Shown: positions 16,135 to 23,309 of the stretch, in pieces
Position numbering within the stretch: the first letter of the stretch is position 1
How the letters are laid out: each line of letters opens with the position of its first letter
The notes under the pieces: model-generated
What the model was told of the DNA's origin: nothing
Seen by the model: the letters and a program-made list of their open reading frames with translations, nothing else
Database searches by the model: none
Origin: Stenotrophomonas sp. VV52
GTDB taxonomy: Bacteria > Pseudomonadota > Gammaproteobacteria > Xanthomonadales > Xanthomonadaceae
DNA: 34,333 bases
Assembly: GCF_002893095.1 (NCBI RefSeq)
Contig: NZ_PKQQ01000023.1
Span: 1-34,333, forward strand
Direction of reading: 5' to 3'
Position numbers and translations under genes: made by a program

Positions 16135-17143
16135 GGCACACCTCCCCATAAGAGGAGGCCCAACTAGACTTGAGCCGTTTCGCCCTGGCTGTGGCGCTTC
16201 CAGCCTCCATTGCATCCTCGAAATCCTCGATATCTCGCCAAAGGTTGGCAAGATCGTTGTCTGAATAGTAGGAAGCCTCTATGTGACGTTTAAGGATCCG
16301 CTCGCTTCCTTCCTGCTTGGCCGCATCCTCAGCTCGCGACAGAAGCTGAGCGACCTCTCCGTAGACACCTCCCGTCGCGACCAGTAGATCCGCCGCCATT
16401 CGAATCAATAGGTCCTGTTTAGAGAAATTGTGCCTTTCGGTCAGCGACGTAAGGAGGCGCAAGAATGGAGCCCGGTCCTCCCTTCTTCTAACGCTATATG
16501 GCGGAACCCATATAGACGTCACACTTCGACGAAACTCGGATTCGATCGACCAGAGTTGAACTGCCCTGTGGATCCCGGTCATTATGAGCATCGACCCGGC
16601 GGACTCTGCTAACGTCATCAAGTGCAATACATGGTCCGCAGGTGACTTGTTTCTGTGGTTCACCAGAAGCGCTGATATTTGATCGATAGCGACATACTTG
16701 CAGTCACGCGCAATCATGGACCGCTTTACAGACGACCAACACTCCGCTTCGGTGAGCCTGAGTTGATACCGTCCAAGCTGAAGGTCTCTGTCGCGAACTT
16801 CGGCTTGAATGTCCGAAGGGGGCATTGACAAATGTGATCCGCCCTCCAGCGCCCAAGTCAGCGTCGGCGCATTAAGTTCTTTCAATAACTCGCGGGCGAG
16901 GTATCGCGAACTGAAGTATGCTCCAACTGGCAAGCACGCGAACGTCTCGATGGCAGGAACTTTTCCCTTTTCCCACAGGTTGGGGTTCCCAAACATCTCA
17001 CGCATAACGCTCCGACGCATCGTGGTCTTCCCTACACCGGACGGACCGATGACGAAGACCATGTGCCCCGGTCTGTGATTGTCTAGAGCTGCCCTCAGGC
17101 GATCTCGCGGCCGTCTGTATGCTGGGTGCTGGAGAACTTTCAT
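16124..17143 (-). CDS. TnsC/TniB-like AAA+ transposition ATPase, second copy
   Basis: A 339-aa ATPase. Walker A GPSGVGKTT is at residues 33-41. The Walker B candidate 'KYVAIDQISALL' places Asp154 followed by Gln155, where AAA+ ATPases usually have Glu. A sensor-like 'MLIMTGIHRAVQLW' follows. The protein is clearly paralogous to the ATPase encoded at 17384-18385 (roughly 60 percent identical by eye over the full length, both starting MK-x-x-QHPAY). TnsC proteins bind target DNA with ATP and link TniQ to the transposase. GGAGG lies 7 bases before the ATG, within the end of the 76-aa ORF, with which it overlaps by one base (TGATG). It directly precedes and overlaps tniQ, so it may be the copy that contacts TniQ. 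Confidence 0.85.
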   Translation of the reverse strand: MKVLQHPAYRRPRDRLRAALDNHRPGHMVFVIGPSGVGKTTMRRSVMREMFGNPNLWEKGKVPAIETFACLPVGAYFSSRYLARELLKELNAPTLTWALEGGSHLSMPPSDIQAEVRDRDLQLGRYQLRLTEAECWSSVKRSMIARDCKYVAIDQISALLVNHRNKSPADHVLHLMTLAESAGSMLIMTGIHRAVQLWSIESEFRRSVTSIWVPPYSVRRREDRAPFLRLLTSLTERHNFSKQDLLIRMAADLLVATGGVYGEVAQLLSRAEDAAKQEGSERILKRHIEASYYSDNDLANLWRDIEDFEDAMEAGSATARAKRLKSSWASSYGEVCREV

Positions 17144-17373
17144 CAGAAATCCTCCGCTTTGTCGAGCGCTTCTATACCTTCCTGCGAAGGGTCTATATCT
17201 TGGCCCTCGTGACTCGTGGATTCCGCCACCTCTGCCAAGGGGGAGAGGAGTGCAATCGCAATGATTAATGCAGCCGCGAACTGCCTCCTGGCGTGCGGTT
17301 TTCGCGCGAGATTGTCGCGCCGCCGCCTTGCATCGGCGCCCCACCGCATCTGATTTAAGTCGGTAATCACCAT
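17143..17373 (-). CDS. 76-aa protein between the two TnsC genes, resembling the TnsB C-terminal tail
   Basis: A small ORF with a good ribosome site (AAAGGA just before the ATG). It starts 10 bases after ATPase 1 and overlaps ATPase 2 by one base. By eye it aligns with the last ~70 residues of the TnsAB protein. 'WGADARRR... LARKPHARRQFAAA' matches 'WAPTLRSQ... VARARHSRRVQAQAA', and the end '...EGQDIDP...KAEDF' matches '...IAQDIVP...EREDY'. Both are followed by the same GGAGGA-x4-TGATGAA junction into a TnsC gene. Tn7-family TnsB tails bind TnsC. The likely origin is therefore tandem duplication of the 3' end of tnsB plus tnsC, keeping the tail as a separate peptide. Its middle has turned hydrophobic ('AAALIIAIALLSPL'), unlike the TnsAB tail. 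It could instead be a decaying remnant. Confidence 0.6.
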   Translation of the reverse strand: MVITDLNQMRWGADARRRRDNLARKPHARRQFAAALIIAIALLSPLAEVAESTSHEGQDIDPSQEGIEALDKAEDF

Positions 17374-17383
17374 TTCCTTTCCC

Positions 17384-18385
17384 TCAGGTTGGAGATCCCC
17401 AGCGCGCCTTCACATGTTCTGATCGCTCAGTAACACTGCCGGCAACCATGCTCATCTCAAAGGCGTCGATGTCCCGCCATAGGTTCCTAAGATCCTCACT
17501 TCCGTAGTAGGAGATCTCGATGTGTCGCTTGAGAATTCTGTTGCATCCCTCCTGCTTCGCAGCAATATCTGCCCGCCCCAGTAGTTCGACCACCTCAGCG
17601 AATACGCCGCCGGTAGCGGCAAGGATATCGTTGGCCATCCGGATTAGCAGATCATCCTGTGATAGCCCGTAGCGAGTGGCCAATGACTTGAGCAAACGAA
17701 GGAACGGCAGTTTGTCATCCCGACGCTTATCACTATATGGAGGCACCCAAACAGTTGTGACTCGGCGTCGTAACTCGGAGTTTACCGACCACAACTGCGT
17801 GGCTTTGTGCACCCCAGTCATAACGAACATCACGCCTGTGGCTTCAGCTATCGCCATCAGATGGAGGGTGTGGTCAGCGGGGGACTTGTCTCTGTGGTTG
17901 ACTAGTAGCGCTGTGACCTGATCGATTGATACATACTTGCAACTACGCGCTCTCAGGCTTCGCTGCACCATCCCCCAGTACTCGCCTTCTGTCTGTCTTG
18001 TTCGCGCTAAGGACGCCCACTCCGATGTTGCTGCGGCGAGCTCACGTCGTATTCGCAGTTTTGCATCCTCCTCGAGATAGCTTCCGTCCAGTAGCCACGC
18101 CAACGTGGGCGCGTGCAACTCTTGCAGAATAGAGACAGCGAGCTGACGCGAACTGAAGTACGCGCCGTGAGGAAGTGTGGCGAATGTCTCGACCAGGGGT
18201 ATCCGCCCACAATCCCAGCATGCTGGATTGCCAAACATCTCCTGCATTACCGAGCGCCTCATCGTGGTCTTGCCTACGCCCGATGGCCCGATTATGAACA
18301 CCATATGCCCAGGACGATGTTGGTCAAGCGCCATTCGCAATCGCTTGCGTGGGCCCTCGTAGGCTGGGTGCTGAACCATCTTCAT
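17384..18385 (-). CDS. TnsC/TniB-like AAA+ transposition ATPase, first copy
   Basis: A 333-aa ATPase with Walker A GPSGVGKTT at residues 33-41 and the Walker B candidate 'KYVSIDQVTALL' (Asp155, Gln156), again with Gln in place of the usual catalytic Glu. 'MFVMTGVHKATQLW' follows as in its paralogue. It starts at an ATG overlapping the TnsAB stop by one base (TGATG), with GGAGGA in the end of the upstream gene. Translational coupling should keep its level tied to the transposase. Its closeness to TnsAB suggests it is the copy that contacts the transposase. The C-termini of the two copies differ more than their cores. Confidence 0.87.
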   Translation of the reverse strand: MKMVQHPAYEGPRKRLRMALDQHRPGHMVFIIGPSGVGKTTMRRSVMQEMFGNPACWDCGRIPLVETFATLPHGAYFSSRQLAVSILQELHAPTLAWLLDGSYLEEDAKLRIRRELAAATSEWASLARTRQTEGEYWGMVQRSLRARSCKYVSIDQVTALLVNHRDKSPADHTLHLMAIAEATGVMFVMTGVHKATQLWSVNSELRRRVTTVWVPPYSDKRRDDKLPFLRLLKSLATRYGLSQDDLLIRMANDILAATGGVFAEVVELLGRADIAAKQEGCNRILKRHIEISYYGSEDLRNLWRDIDAFEMSMVAGSVTERSEHVKARWGSPT

Positions 18386-20805
18386 CAGTAGTCCTCCCGT
18401 TCATCGAACGGAACGATGTCCTGTGCGATCGCAGGTGGCACTGGCTCGATATCTATCCTCTCATCGCTGCCGGTCATTGGCGCCGGGGCAAGGTGCTCTG
18501 TTGCGGGCCTTGCGGCTTGGGCCTGCACTCGGCGCGAATGACGAGCACGGGCAACTTCCTCTTTTCTTTTTGCCGATTGTGAGCGCAACGTGGGTGCCCA
18601 GAGCAAATGAAACAGTCGCTCCTGATCCGACAAGAGCGCATCGCTTTGCACTTTATTGTGGAAGGCCTTGAACCAGCTCCCGCGAACCTTCACGTACATC
18701 ACACTTGGGTCACAACAGTCGCTGCGAACCTCACTGGCATTCTCAGTTCGCAGCTCTTGTAGAAGCTCGTCACTGGTGAACCAACCATCGGCAGTGCGTA
18801 CGCCACGCTGGCGGTCGATTCGCTTCTTGGTCTCCACCTTGATCGCAGTTCTGATTAGGAACCCATCGTCCCATTCGCACGGTGTTCCGACAGCGCCGTA
18901 GGCCGCGAGCGCCTCAACCCTCTTCTCAGCTGGCGTTGTATCATCTGGCCCCGGTGTCATAGGAAGGTCGTGATAGACGAACTTCAGGAACTCCTCGTGC
19001 ACACGGACAAAGTCCGTCCTCGCATTGTTTCGGCTCTTGAACCTGCCGTCGACCTTACGTCCCATCTGGTCGGGCCGCGTGCTTCCTGGGAATCGCTGTG
19101 CTACTTGTTCGTTGACCTGCTTGATGGCGTTCTCAGCAATGCCATTCCAGGCGCTGCCCGCCGTTGGGGAGAACCTTAGACTAATCTCGCCATGGCAGAA
19201 ATCTTGTAGCCAGCGGGAGGTGTTCTCCGGCCCTCGATCCAGATGGATCAACTTGGGCAGGAAGCCCTGTCTTCTGACGTACTCACGCATGAGCAATGCC
19301 AAGGCGTCGGTTCTTGCTGAGCCAAATACCATTGCATGAGCCATCGGATAGCCCGTCGCTCCGTCTATGCCGATATAGAACTTTGCTTTGCTTGCTGGGA
19401 AGCAGTGAATCAGGTTCGGCGCGCATCGAACATCTAGATCCGACGAATCCACGTGCAGTGTGTGGCCATATCCGATCGGAGGCAGCGAGCGATGGCGAGG
19501 ATCGGTGCGTGTACGCGTCGCGTGGTAGGCGCGAAAGCCACCCGTGGATAGCGCATGACGTGTTGGGCTCTCGCTTCTTCGCCTGGCATCCAGTCGAGCT
19601 CTACCGCAAGGCTCAACCCCCAACCGAAGGCACTCCTCTTCAAACACATAAAGCAAGTCCTTCGGTCTATGTACTCTCCCCGTGTTCCAGTGCAGCGCGA
19701 TGACGGTCTCTATGGCTTGCTCGTGTTCCGGAAGCAGGCGCGATGCTCGGTTTCCGCTAAGGGCATATTTGGTAAGACAAGCCGAAAGCGCGGATCTTCC
19801 TTCGGCAACAGCCTTTCGAACCTGTCGCTGCAGAGCGCCCATCCGTCGTGTTGCGGGCAGACTTCCGGCCTCAATCAGCGCAAGCCTACTGAGTCGCTGG
19901 TGTGCCCGCTGGAGGTCTGTAGCGGTTGCCACCAGTAATGGATCGTCCACAGCTGGTTGCGACTGAGCTTTGACAATGGCTCCAAGCAGTAGCTCGTCCG
20001 CCTCCTTGGCCTGCTCCTTCGTGCCATACAGATGGAAGCGGTCAGTCCTAGCCGCGGGAGTGCTCTGCCATGGACCGAAGGCCGCCGATCTTCCCAGCAT
20101 CCAAAGCGCTAGGCGCGGTGTGAAGCCGGGCACCTCGGCGAGGAGACTGTCCAGCAGAAGGGGGCGCTTGGCGATTAGCCCAACTGCCTTGGTTACTGCG
20201 GTAGTTTCATGTTGCTGAAGGGCATCACCGGCTACCGCGTAGCAGGCTTCAAGGTTCTGGAGGTACACACCGGTTGGAGTGGGCGGCACCCAGACTCTGA
20301 ACGCGAGGCCATGCTGCCGCGCCCATTGGGCGTAGGGGGAATAGGTCCATACCGCGTCCTGCTTGACCCAAAGGGAGTCCGGAAGCGCCAGTTGGCTCTC
20401 CAGCCACGATAGCGGCTTGCACTCCACTAGCTCTACGTGGTCCCTGCGAAATACAAGAAAATCTACATGTGCAGTGCTGATGTGATTGCGCCCGGACGCC
20501 GTGGTTCGCTGCACGCGGCGGCAGGGTACTTGTACGTAGTAGCCCAGCACCTCGGGGTCAAGCTCAAGCTCATAGGCAAAGACCAACTCGCACGTGTGGC
20601 TTTCAACTGTTCGCGCACTACCGTTCTTGATTGAGTTGTGCCGAACACGAACGTTTCTCAGCGCCGCCCTGCCTACGGTCTTGGTTCCGCTGCCGGCAAT
20701 CATGTTCTCGAGCTGCCGAATACTGAGCTCACTTGCTTTTATGCGGGTGTAAAGCTGGTGACGGTCTTCAAACGATAAGCCACCAAATTGTGGGTCTGTG
20801 GACAT
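18385..20805 (-). CDS. Fused TnsA endonuclease - TnsB DDE transposase
   Basis: An 806-aa protein. Residues ~65-180 form a TnsA-type nuclease: 'ESHTCELVFAYELELDPEV' then 'HVDFLVFRRDHVELVECK', giving E73, D115 and E128-x-K130 (PD-(D/E)xK). A helical linker and DNA-binding region (~190-430) follows. The DDE integrase core has D453 in 'HVDSSDLD', D523 in 'HLDRGPEN' and E558 in 'NGIAENAIKQVNEQ', with exactly 35 residues between the last two. The Mu-type C-terminal beta-barrel and a proline-rich tail (from ~736, ending 'FDEREDY') complete it. A fused TnsA and TnsB would cut both strands at the ends and move the element by cut-and-paste. GAGGA lies 7 bases before the ATG. It is the first gene of the coupled transposition operon. 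Confidence 0.9.
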   Translation of the reverse strand: MSTDPQFGGLSFEDRHQLYTRIKASELSIRQLENMIAGSGTKTVGRAALRNVRVRHNSIKNGSARTVESHTCELVFAYELELDPEVLGYYVQVPCRRVQRTTASGRNHISTAHVDFLVFRRDHVELVECKPLSWLESQLALPDSLWVKQDAVWTYSPYAQWARQHGLAFRVWVPPTPTGVYLQNLEACYAVAGDALQQHETTAVTKAVGLIAKRPLLLDSLLAEVPGFTPRLALWMLGRSAAFGPWQSTPAARTDRFHLYGTKEQAKEADELLLGAIVKAQSQPAVDDPLLVATATDLQRAHQRLSRLALIEAGSLPATRRMGALQRQVRKAVAEGRSALSACLTKYALSGNRASRLLPEHEQAIETVIALHWNTGRVHRPKDLLYVFEEECLRLGVEPCGRARLDARRRSESPTRHALSTGGFRAYHATRTRTDPRHRSLPPIGYGHTLHVDSSDLDVRCAPNLIHCFPASKAKFYIGIDGATGYPMAHAMVFGSARTDALALLMREYVRRQGFLPKLIHLDRGPENTSRWLQDFCHGEISLRFSPTAGSAWNGIAENAIKQVNEQVAQRFPGSTRPDQMGRKVDGRFKSRNNARTDFVRVHEEFLKFVYHDLPMTPGPDDTTPAEKRVEALAAYGAVGTPCEWDDGFLIRTAIKVETKKRIDRQRGVRTADGWFTSDELLQELRTENASEVRSDCCDPSVMYVKVRGSWFKAFHNKVQSDALLSDQERLFHLLWAPTLRSQSAKRKEEVARARHSRRVQAQAARPATEHLAPAPMTGSDERIDIEPVPPAIAQDIVPFDEREDY

Positions 20806-20889
20806 GCCGATTCCTCATGCGCACCCCACAGGAGCACCGTCCAAGAGGCCTGGGCGAGCCCCACCAGCCGAGTCGGACATAGGTGCCCG

Positions 20890-20915
20890 TGACAGGCCTG
20901 CGCAGGCTTGACAGG
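20890..20915. promoter_or_regulatory. Palindrome flanked by TGACAGG repeats upstream of the transposase gene
   Basis: A perfect 12-bp palindrome GCCTGCGCAGGC (20896-20907) sits between two direct TGACAGG copies (20890-20896 and 20909-20915), about 85 bases upstream of the TnsAB start. It could be an operator for the operon or a transposase-binding site if the transposon end is close; neither is established. Confidence 0.35.
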
Positions 20916-20965
20916 GGAGTCAGGGAAGGGGAAAGTATCGGCAAGACCTGCAAAGTCGCCGACCC

Positions 20966-20998
20966 AAAAACCCGTGAGTCCTACCTCACGGGTTTTTT
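20966..20998 (-). terminator. Bidirectional intrinsic terminator
   Basis: An 8-bp stem CCCGTGAG / CTCACGGG with a 6-base loop, flanked by five A on one side and six T on the other, so it works as a Rho-independent terminator in both directions. It lies 41 bases beyond the stop of the small HTH gene and separates that gene from the transposition operon. Confidence 0.85.
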
Positions 20999-21038
20999 CT
21001 TTCCAACTTCCGGCAAGGGAAGTTCAGATTGGGCTAGG

Positions 21039-21305
21039 TCATGGGCTGCCTGCCTCCCTCGGAGATTGAGGTGCCTGAGATCGAAGGTATGCGCTGACAT
21101 CGGCGGCGTGAGCGAACCACCCGCGACGACCTTGTGGACGAAACAGCGTCACTGGCAAACGACCTGTGGCGCTTGCCCGCCTAAGTGCTGCCGGGCTATT
21201 GAACCCGAGCAGTCGCGACAGGTCTTTGGCCGGCACCAGCCCACCATAGGTTTGCGCCACCCAAGCCACAGACAATGCATCCGGCTCTTTACTTGGTAGG
21301 CTCAC
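21039..21305 (-). CDS. Small HTH-type DNA-binding protein
   Basis: An 88-aa protein with a predicted helix-turn-helix: 'LVPAKDLSRLLGFNSPAALRRASATGRLPV', then an aromatic wing-like stretch 'GRRGWFAHAADVSAYLRS'. This resembles small AlpA/excisionase-type or MerR-like regulators that choose a binding module. The start is GTG at 21305, supported by GGAG 5 bases upstream. It is divergent from the unknown gene at 21411 across an inverted repeat and is followed by a strong terminator. It might regulate the transposition operon or the cargo; no family name can be given with confidence. Confidence 0.65.
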   Translation of the reverse strand: MSLPSKEPDALSVAWVAQTYGGLVPAKDLSRLLGFNSPAALRRASATGRLPVTLFRPQGRRGWFAHAADVSAYLRSQAPQSPREAGSP

Positions 21306-21320
21306 GTACGCTCCAGTGAT

Positions 21321-21343
21321 GCTAGGTTCCAGGTAACCCTAGC
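21321..21343. promoter_or_regulatory. Inverted repeat between divergent island genes
   Basis: GCTAGGTT on the left arm pairs with AACCCTAGC on the right arm with one bulged base, in the 105-base gap between the HTH gene and the gene at 21411. This is a natural place for an autoregulatory operator. Confidence 0.4.
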
Positions 21344-21410
21344 GCTCTACCGTAGCCTTTTCATCCAGCAAAACTACCCTTCCAACGTCTACTTTTTTTG
21401 GAGGTTTCCG

Positions 21411-22292
21411 ATGGGGGAGTTGCACGAAGCTTGCCAAGCACTCCAAGCGATGCAGTGCTCCAATTTAGGTCGTCCTGCCTCTGATGCATCGGACAGGCTG
21501 CACTCCAGGATTCTCTGGAATACATGGTCTCTGGTGGAAGGCGGGGAGGAAGAGTTGAGGGCACGCTATGTTCTTCGGCGCCAGAGCCTAGATGGTGCGT
21601 TGATGATGCGCAGCGATGAGTTCAGTGCATATCGGCAGGGATTGCGATCACTATCACTGAGGCGGCGCAAGCACCTTGCCCTGCAGCACCCCCAACTTGA
21701 GGCGGTGCTTAAGTGGCCCTTTGCAGCCCTCAGCCTTCGAGAGTGGGATATGAGGACGGCTGTTGGCTGGAATCGCCTATTTACGTCCAGCGCCGGGCTA
21801 CTCGGGGTGCGCTATTCATTCCCAGGCGACACGGCCAGCACTGATGAGAACCGCTTGCCGGTGATGGCATATGACCTGGATGGCCTTTATCAACGAGGTG
21901 ACATCTATGGCTTTCTCATGCTCGCCTGCGCGTATCGCCTGTTCCACTTGCAGCGGTTGGCTGATCGCCAGTGGTATGCGGCAAGCCACATGATACGAGC
22001 ACTATCTGGAGCATGCAGAGATCCCAGAGTGCGCCCATACGCTCATGAGTTGATCACACAGACGAAGCAACTTCTTCGCCTGCTGCCGGACACGAGCTTT
22101 CCAATTCACGTGAATGACGACGTGATCTGGGATCAGATCCGGAACGACGTCCACGAGCCCTCCTACTTGATGAGGCGGGCTGCTGAAAGGCGTGGCGTTC
22201 ACATCCCAGAGCCTGTGAGCCCAATCATCTCCTACCGATACCAAAAGTGCGCCCCTCATCAACAGCCTTTGCTTTTCGCGCGTAACGGGTAG
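21411..22292 (+). CDS. Unrecognised protein next to the transposition module
   Basis: A 293-aa soluble protein, charged and rich in Arg and Leu; I do not recognise the family. GGAGG lies 7 bases before the ATG, so translation is well supported. Visible stretches include 'RRQSLDGALMMRSDEF', 'LREWDMRTAVGWNRLFTSSAGLLG' and 'DGLYQRGDIYGFLMLACAYRLF'. There is no signal peptide, membrane segment, Walker motif or zinc cluster. It is divergent from the small HTH gene. Its position just outside the tns operon makes it either cargo or an accessory transposition factor. It is too short and too different to call TnsE. Confidence 0.7.
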   Translation: MGELHEACQALQAMQCSNLGRPASDASDRLHSRILWNTWSLVEGGEEELRARYVLRRQSLDGALMMRSDEFSAYRQGLRSLSLRRRKHLALQHPQLEAVLKWPFAALSLREWDMRTAVGWNRLFTSSAGLLGVRYSFPGDTASTDENRLPVMAYDLDGLYQRGDIYGFLMLACAYRLFHLQRLADRQWYAASHMIRALSGACRDPRVRPYAHELITQTKQLLRLLPDTSFPIHVNDDVIWDQIRNDVHEPSYLMRRAAERRGVHIPEPVSPIISYRYQKCAPHQQPLLFARNG

Positions 22293-22366
22293 TCTTCTGA
22301 TCCGACCAGGCCAAAGATCTGCGGCGGGGGCGGGGCCGGGAGGTTGGCAGTATCCGCGATCGCCTT

Positions 22367-22945
22367 CTATTCGAAAGATACCCTCTGGCAATGGGCTATA
22401 GGCTGATCCAAATCCAGCTTTCGAAATGCGCCCATCGCTGCAGCGTTCACCACGGAGGGAGCCTTGCTCCCGCAAATCCAGCGCATCGCCTGCATCAATT
22501 GGCCGTGGCTAAACACGACCACCTGCTCATGCGCGGAATAGGATTTAAGAATGCGCAGCGCTCGCGCAGCGCGGGCAACTAGCTGGGCAAATGACTCGGC
22601 ACCAGGTCCATCCACATAGTTTGGATCGCAACGGGACCAGTAGTCCTCTACCCACTGCTTGCGGTCTGCTGCCGAGGTGCCCACGCACCGCTCAGGCGAT
22701 AGATAAGTGAACTCGTGGACCCCCAGGGGCGCAACGACCATCTTGAAGCGTTCGGCGAGTGGTTGTGATGTCTGCCTAGCCCGGAGGAATGGTGAGGTAA
22801 AGATGCGGTCAGGCGCAGCCGACCAGGTCATTGCCAATGCGCGAGCCTGCTCCTCCCCTGCGGCAGTAAGGGCAATGGATTCGGGATCGGCGGTTGCAAA
22901 TCCCGCATTAGCCATGCTTTGCGCATGCCTAACTACCACTAGCAT
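22367..22945 (-). CDS. Histidine phosphatase family protein (phosphoglycerate-mutase-like)
   Basis: A 192-aa protein with the catalytic 'VVVRHAQS' at residues 2-9 (R6, H7), the second-arginine region 'IFTSPFLRARQTSQPL' and the second histidine in 'VVVFSHGQL'. These make the 2H phosphatase fold complete. The ATG at 22945 places the RHA motif right at the N-terminus as in the family, and a GGGAGAGGGA sequence lies just upstream; the longer frame to 23008 is rejected. The family includes SixA, CobC and GpmB types, so the substrate cannot be named. It is transcribed alone within the accessory region. Confidence 0.85.
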   Translation of the reverse strand: MLVVVRHAQSMANAGFATADPESIALTAAGEEQARALAMTWSAAPDRIFTSPFLRARQTSQPLAERFKMVVAPLGVHEFTYLSPERCVGTSAADRKQWVEDYWSRCDPNYVDGPGAESFAQLVARAARALRILKSYSAHEQVVVFSHGQLMQAMRWICGSKAPSVVNAAAMGAFRKLDLDQPIAHCQRVSFE

Positions 22946-23309
22946 CTTCCCTCTCCCCCTGTTTTGTTTGTCTTCTGGGCAGGTGCCTGCCGCCCGTCTC
23001 GGATGCACCCTGACTCCGACGCATAGGCCCTCTTAAGCCAGTACCTAGTGCTGTTAGGCCGCCTCGCATTGTCGCAATGGTTCTGGACCATTGTCTGCTG
23101 CGGCGGGCTACGCTCATTTGCCTCGCACCACACAATCTTTGCCACTCAAGGGGGGGCAAAGCATGGTCCAAATCCTAACAGGCTGCACAGACTTTGGGGT
23201 TCCGGTGGGCACCTACTTTGGTAATGGGATCAATGAATTAGGACTAGTACCAGAGAAGAAGGCGCCGCCTGGCTGGATCATGCACTCCAGATTTCATGAG
23301 GACGTTCGG
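22946..23309. other. Intergenic region with nested inverted repeats
   Basis: No convincing gene is seen; an open frame through here lacks a ribosome site and is treated as an extension of the next gene. Inverted repeats are present: CTGTTAGG (23051-23058) with CCTAACAG (23175-23182), and between them CAATGG-7 nt-CCATTG near 23076-23095. Together they could fold a ~130-base structure. The promoter of the exported-protein gene should lie to the right. Confidence 0.35.

Larger units (their letters stand above)
14782..20805 (-). mobile_element. Tn7-like transposition module (TnsAB fusion, two TnsC, TniQ)
   Basis: Five consecutive minus-strand genes, in transcription order: fused TnsA-TnsB transposase, TnsC-like ATPase 1, a 76-aa ORF, TnsC-like ATPase 2, TniQ. 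Neighbours overlap by 1 or 11 bases or are 10 bases apart, so they form one coupled operon. This is the complete core set of a Tn7-like heteromeric transposon (cleavage, strand transfer, ATPase regulator, target selector). No TnsE and no CRISPR-Cas genes are seen. Coordinates cover only the genes; the terminal repeats were not found, so the true element is larger. The cargo may include the genes to about 25700 and possibly the left-hand H-NS-like gene. Confidence 0.85.

Noticed and set aside
17144..17344. 67-residue N-terminal extension of the second TnsC-like ATPase
   Set aside because: It overlaps the 76-aa ORF in another frame and lacks similarity to the paralogue, which begins at the equivalent MK-x-x-QHPAY start.
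14782..21305. CRISPR-associated transposon
   Set aside because: No cas genes and no repeat-spacer array are seen near the tns operon; TniQ is longer than the typical Cascade-bound form.
21411..22292. TnsE homologue
   Set aside because: The protein is much shorter than TnsE and shows no recognisable similarity.
23051..23182. Integron attC site suggested by GTTAGGC and CCTAAC cores
   Set aside because: The core order is reversed relative to attC, one core does not fit the RYYYAAC consensus, and no integrase gene is present.
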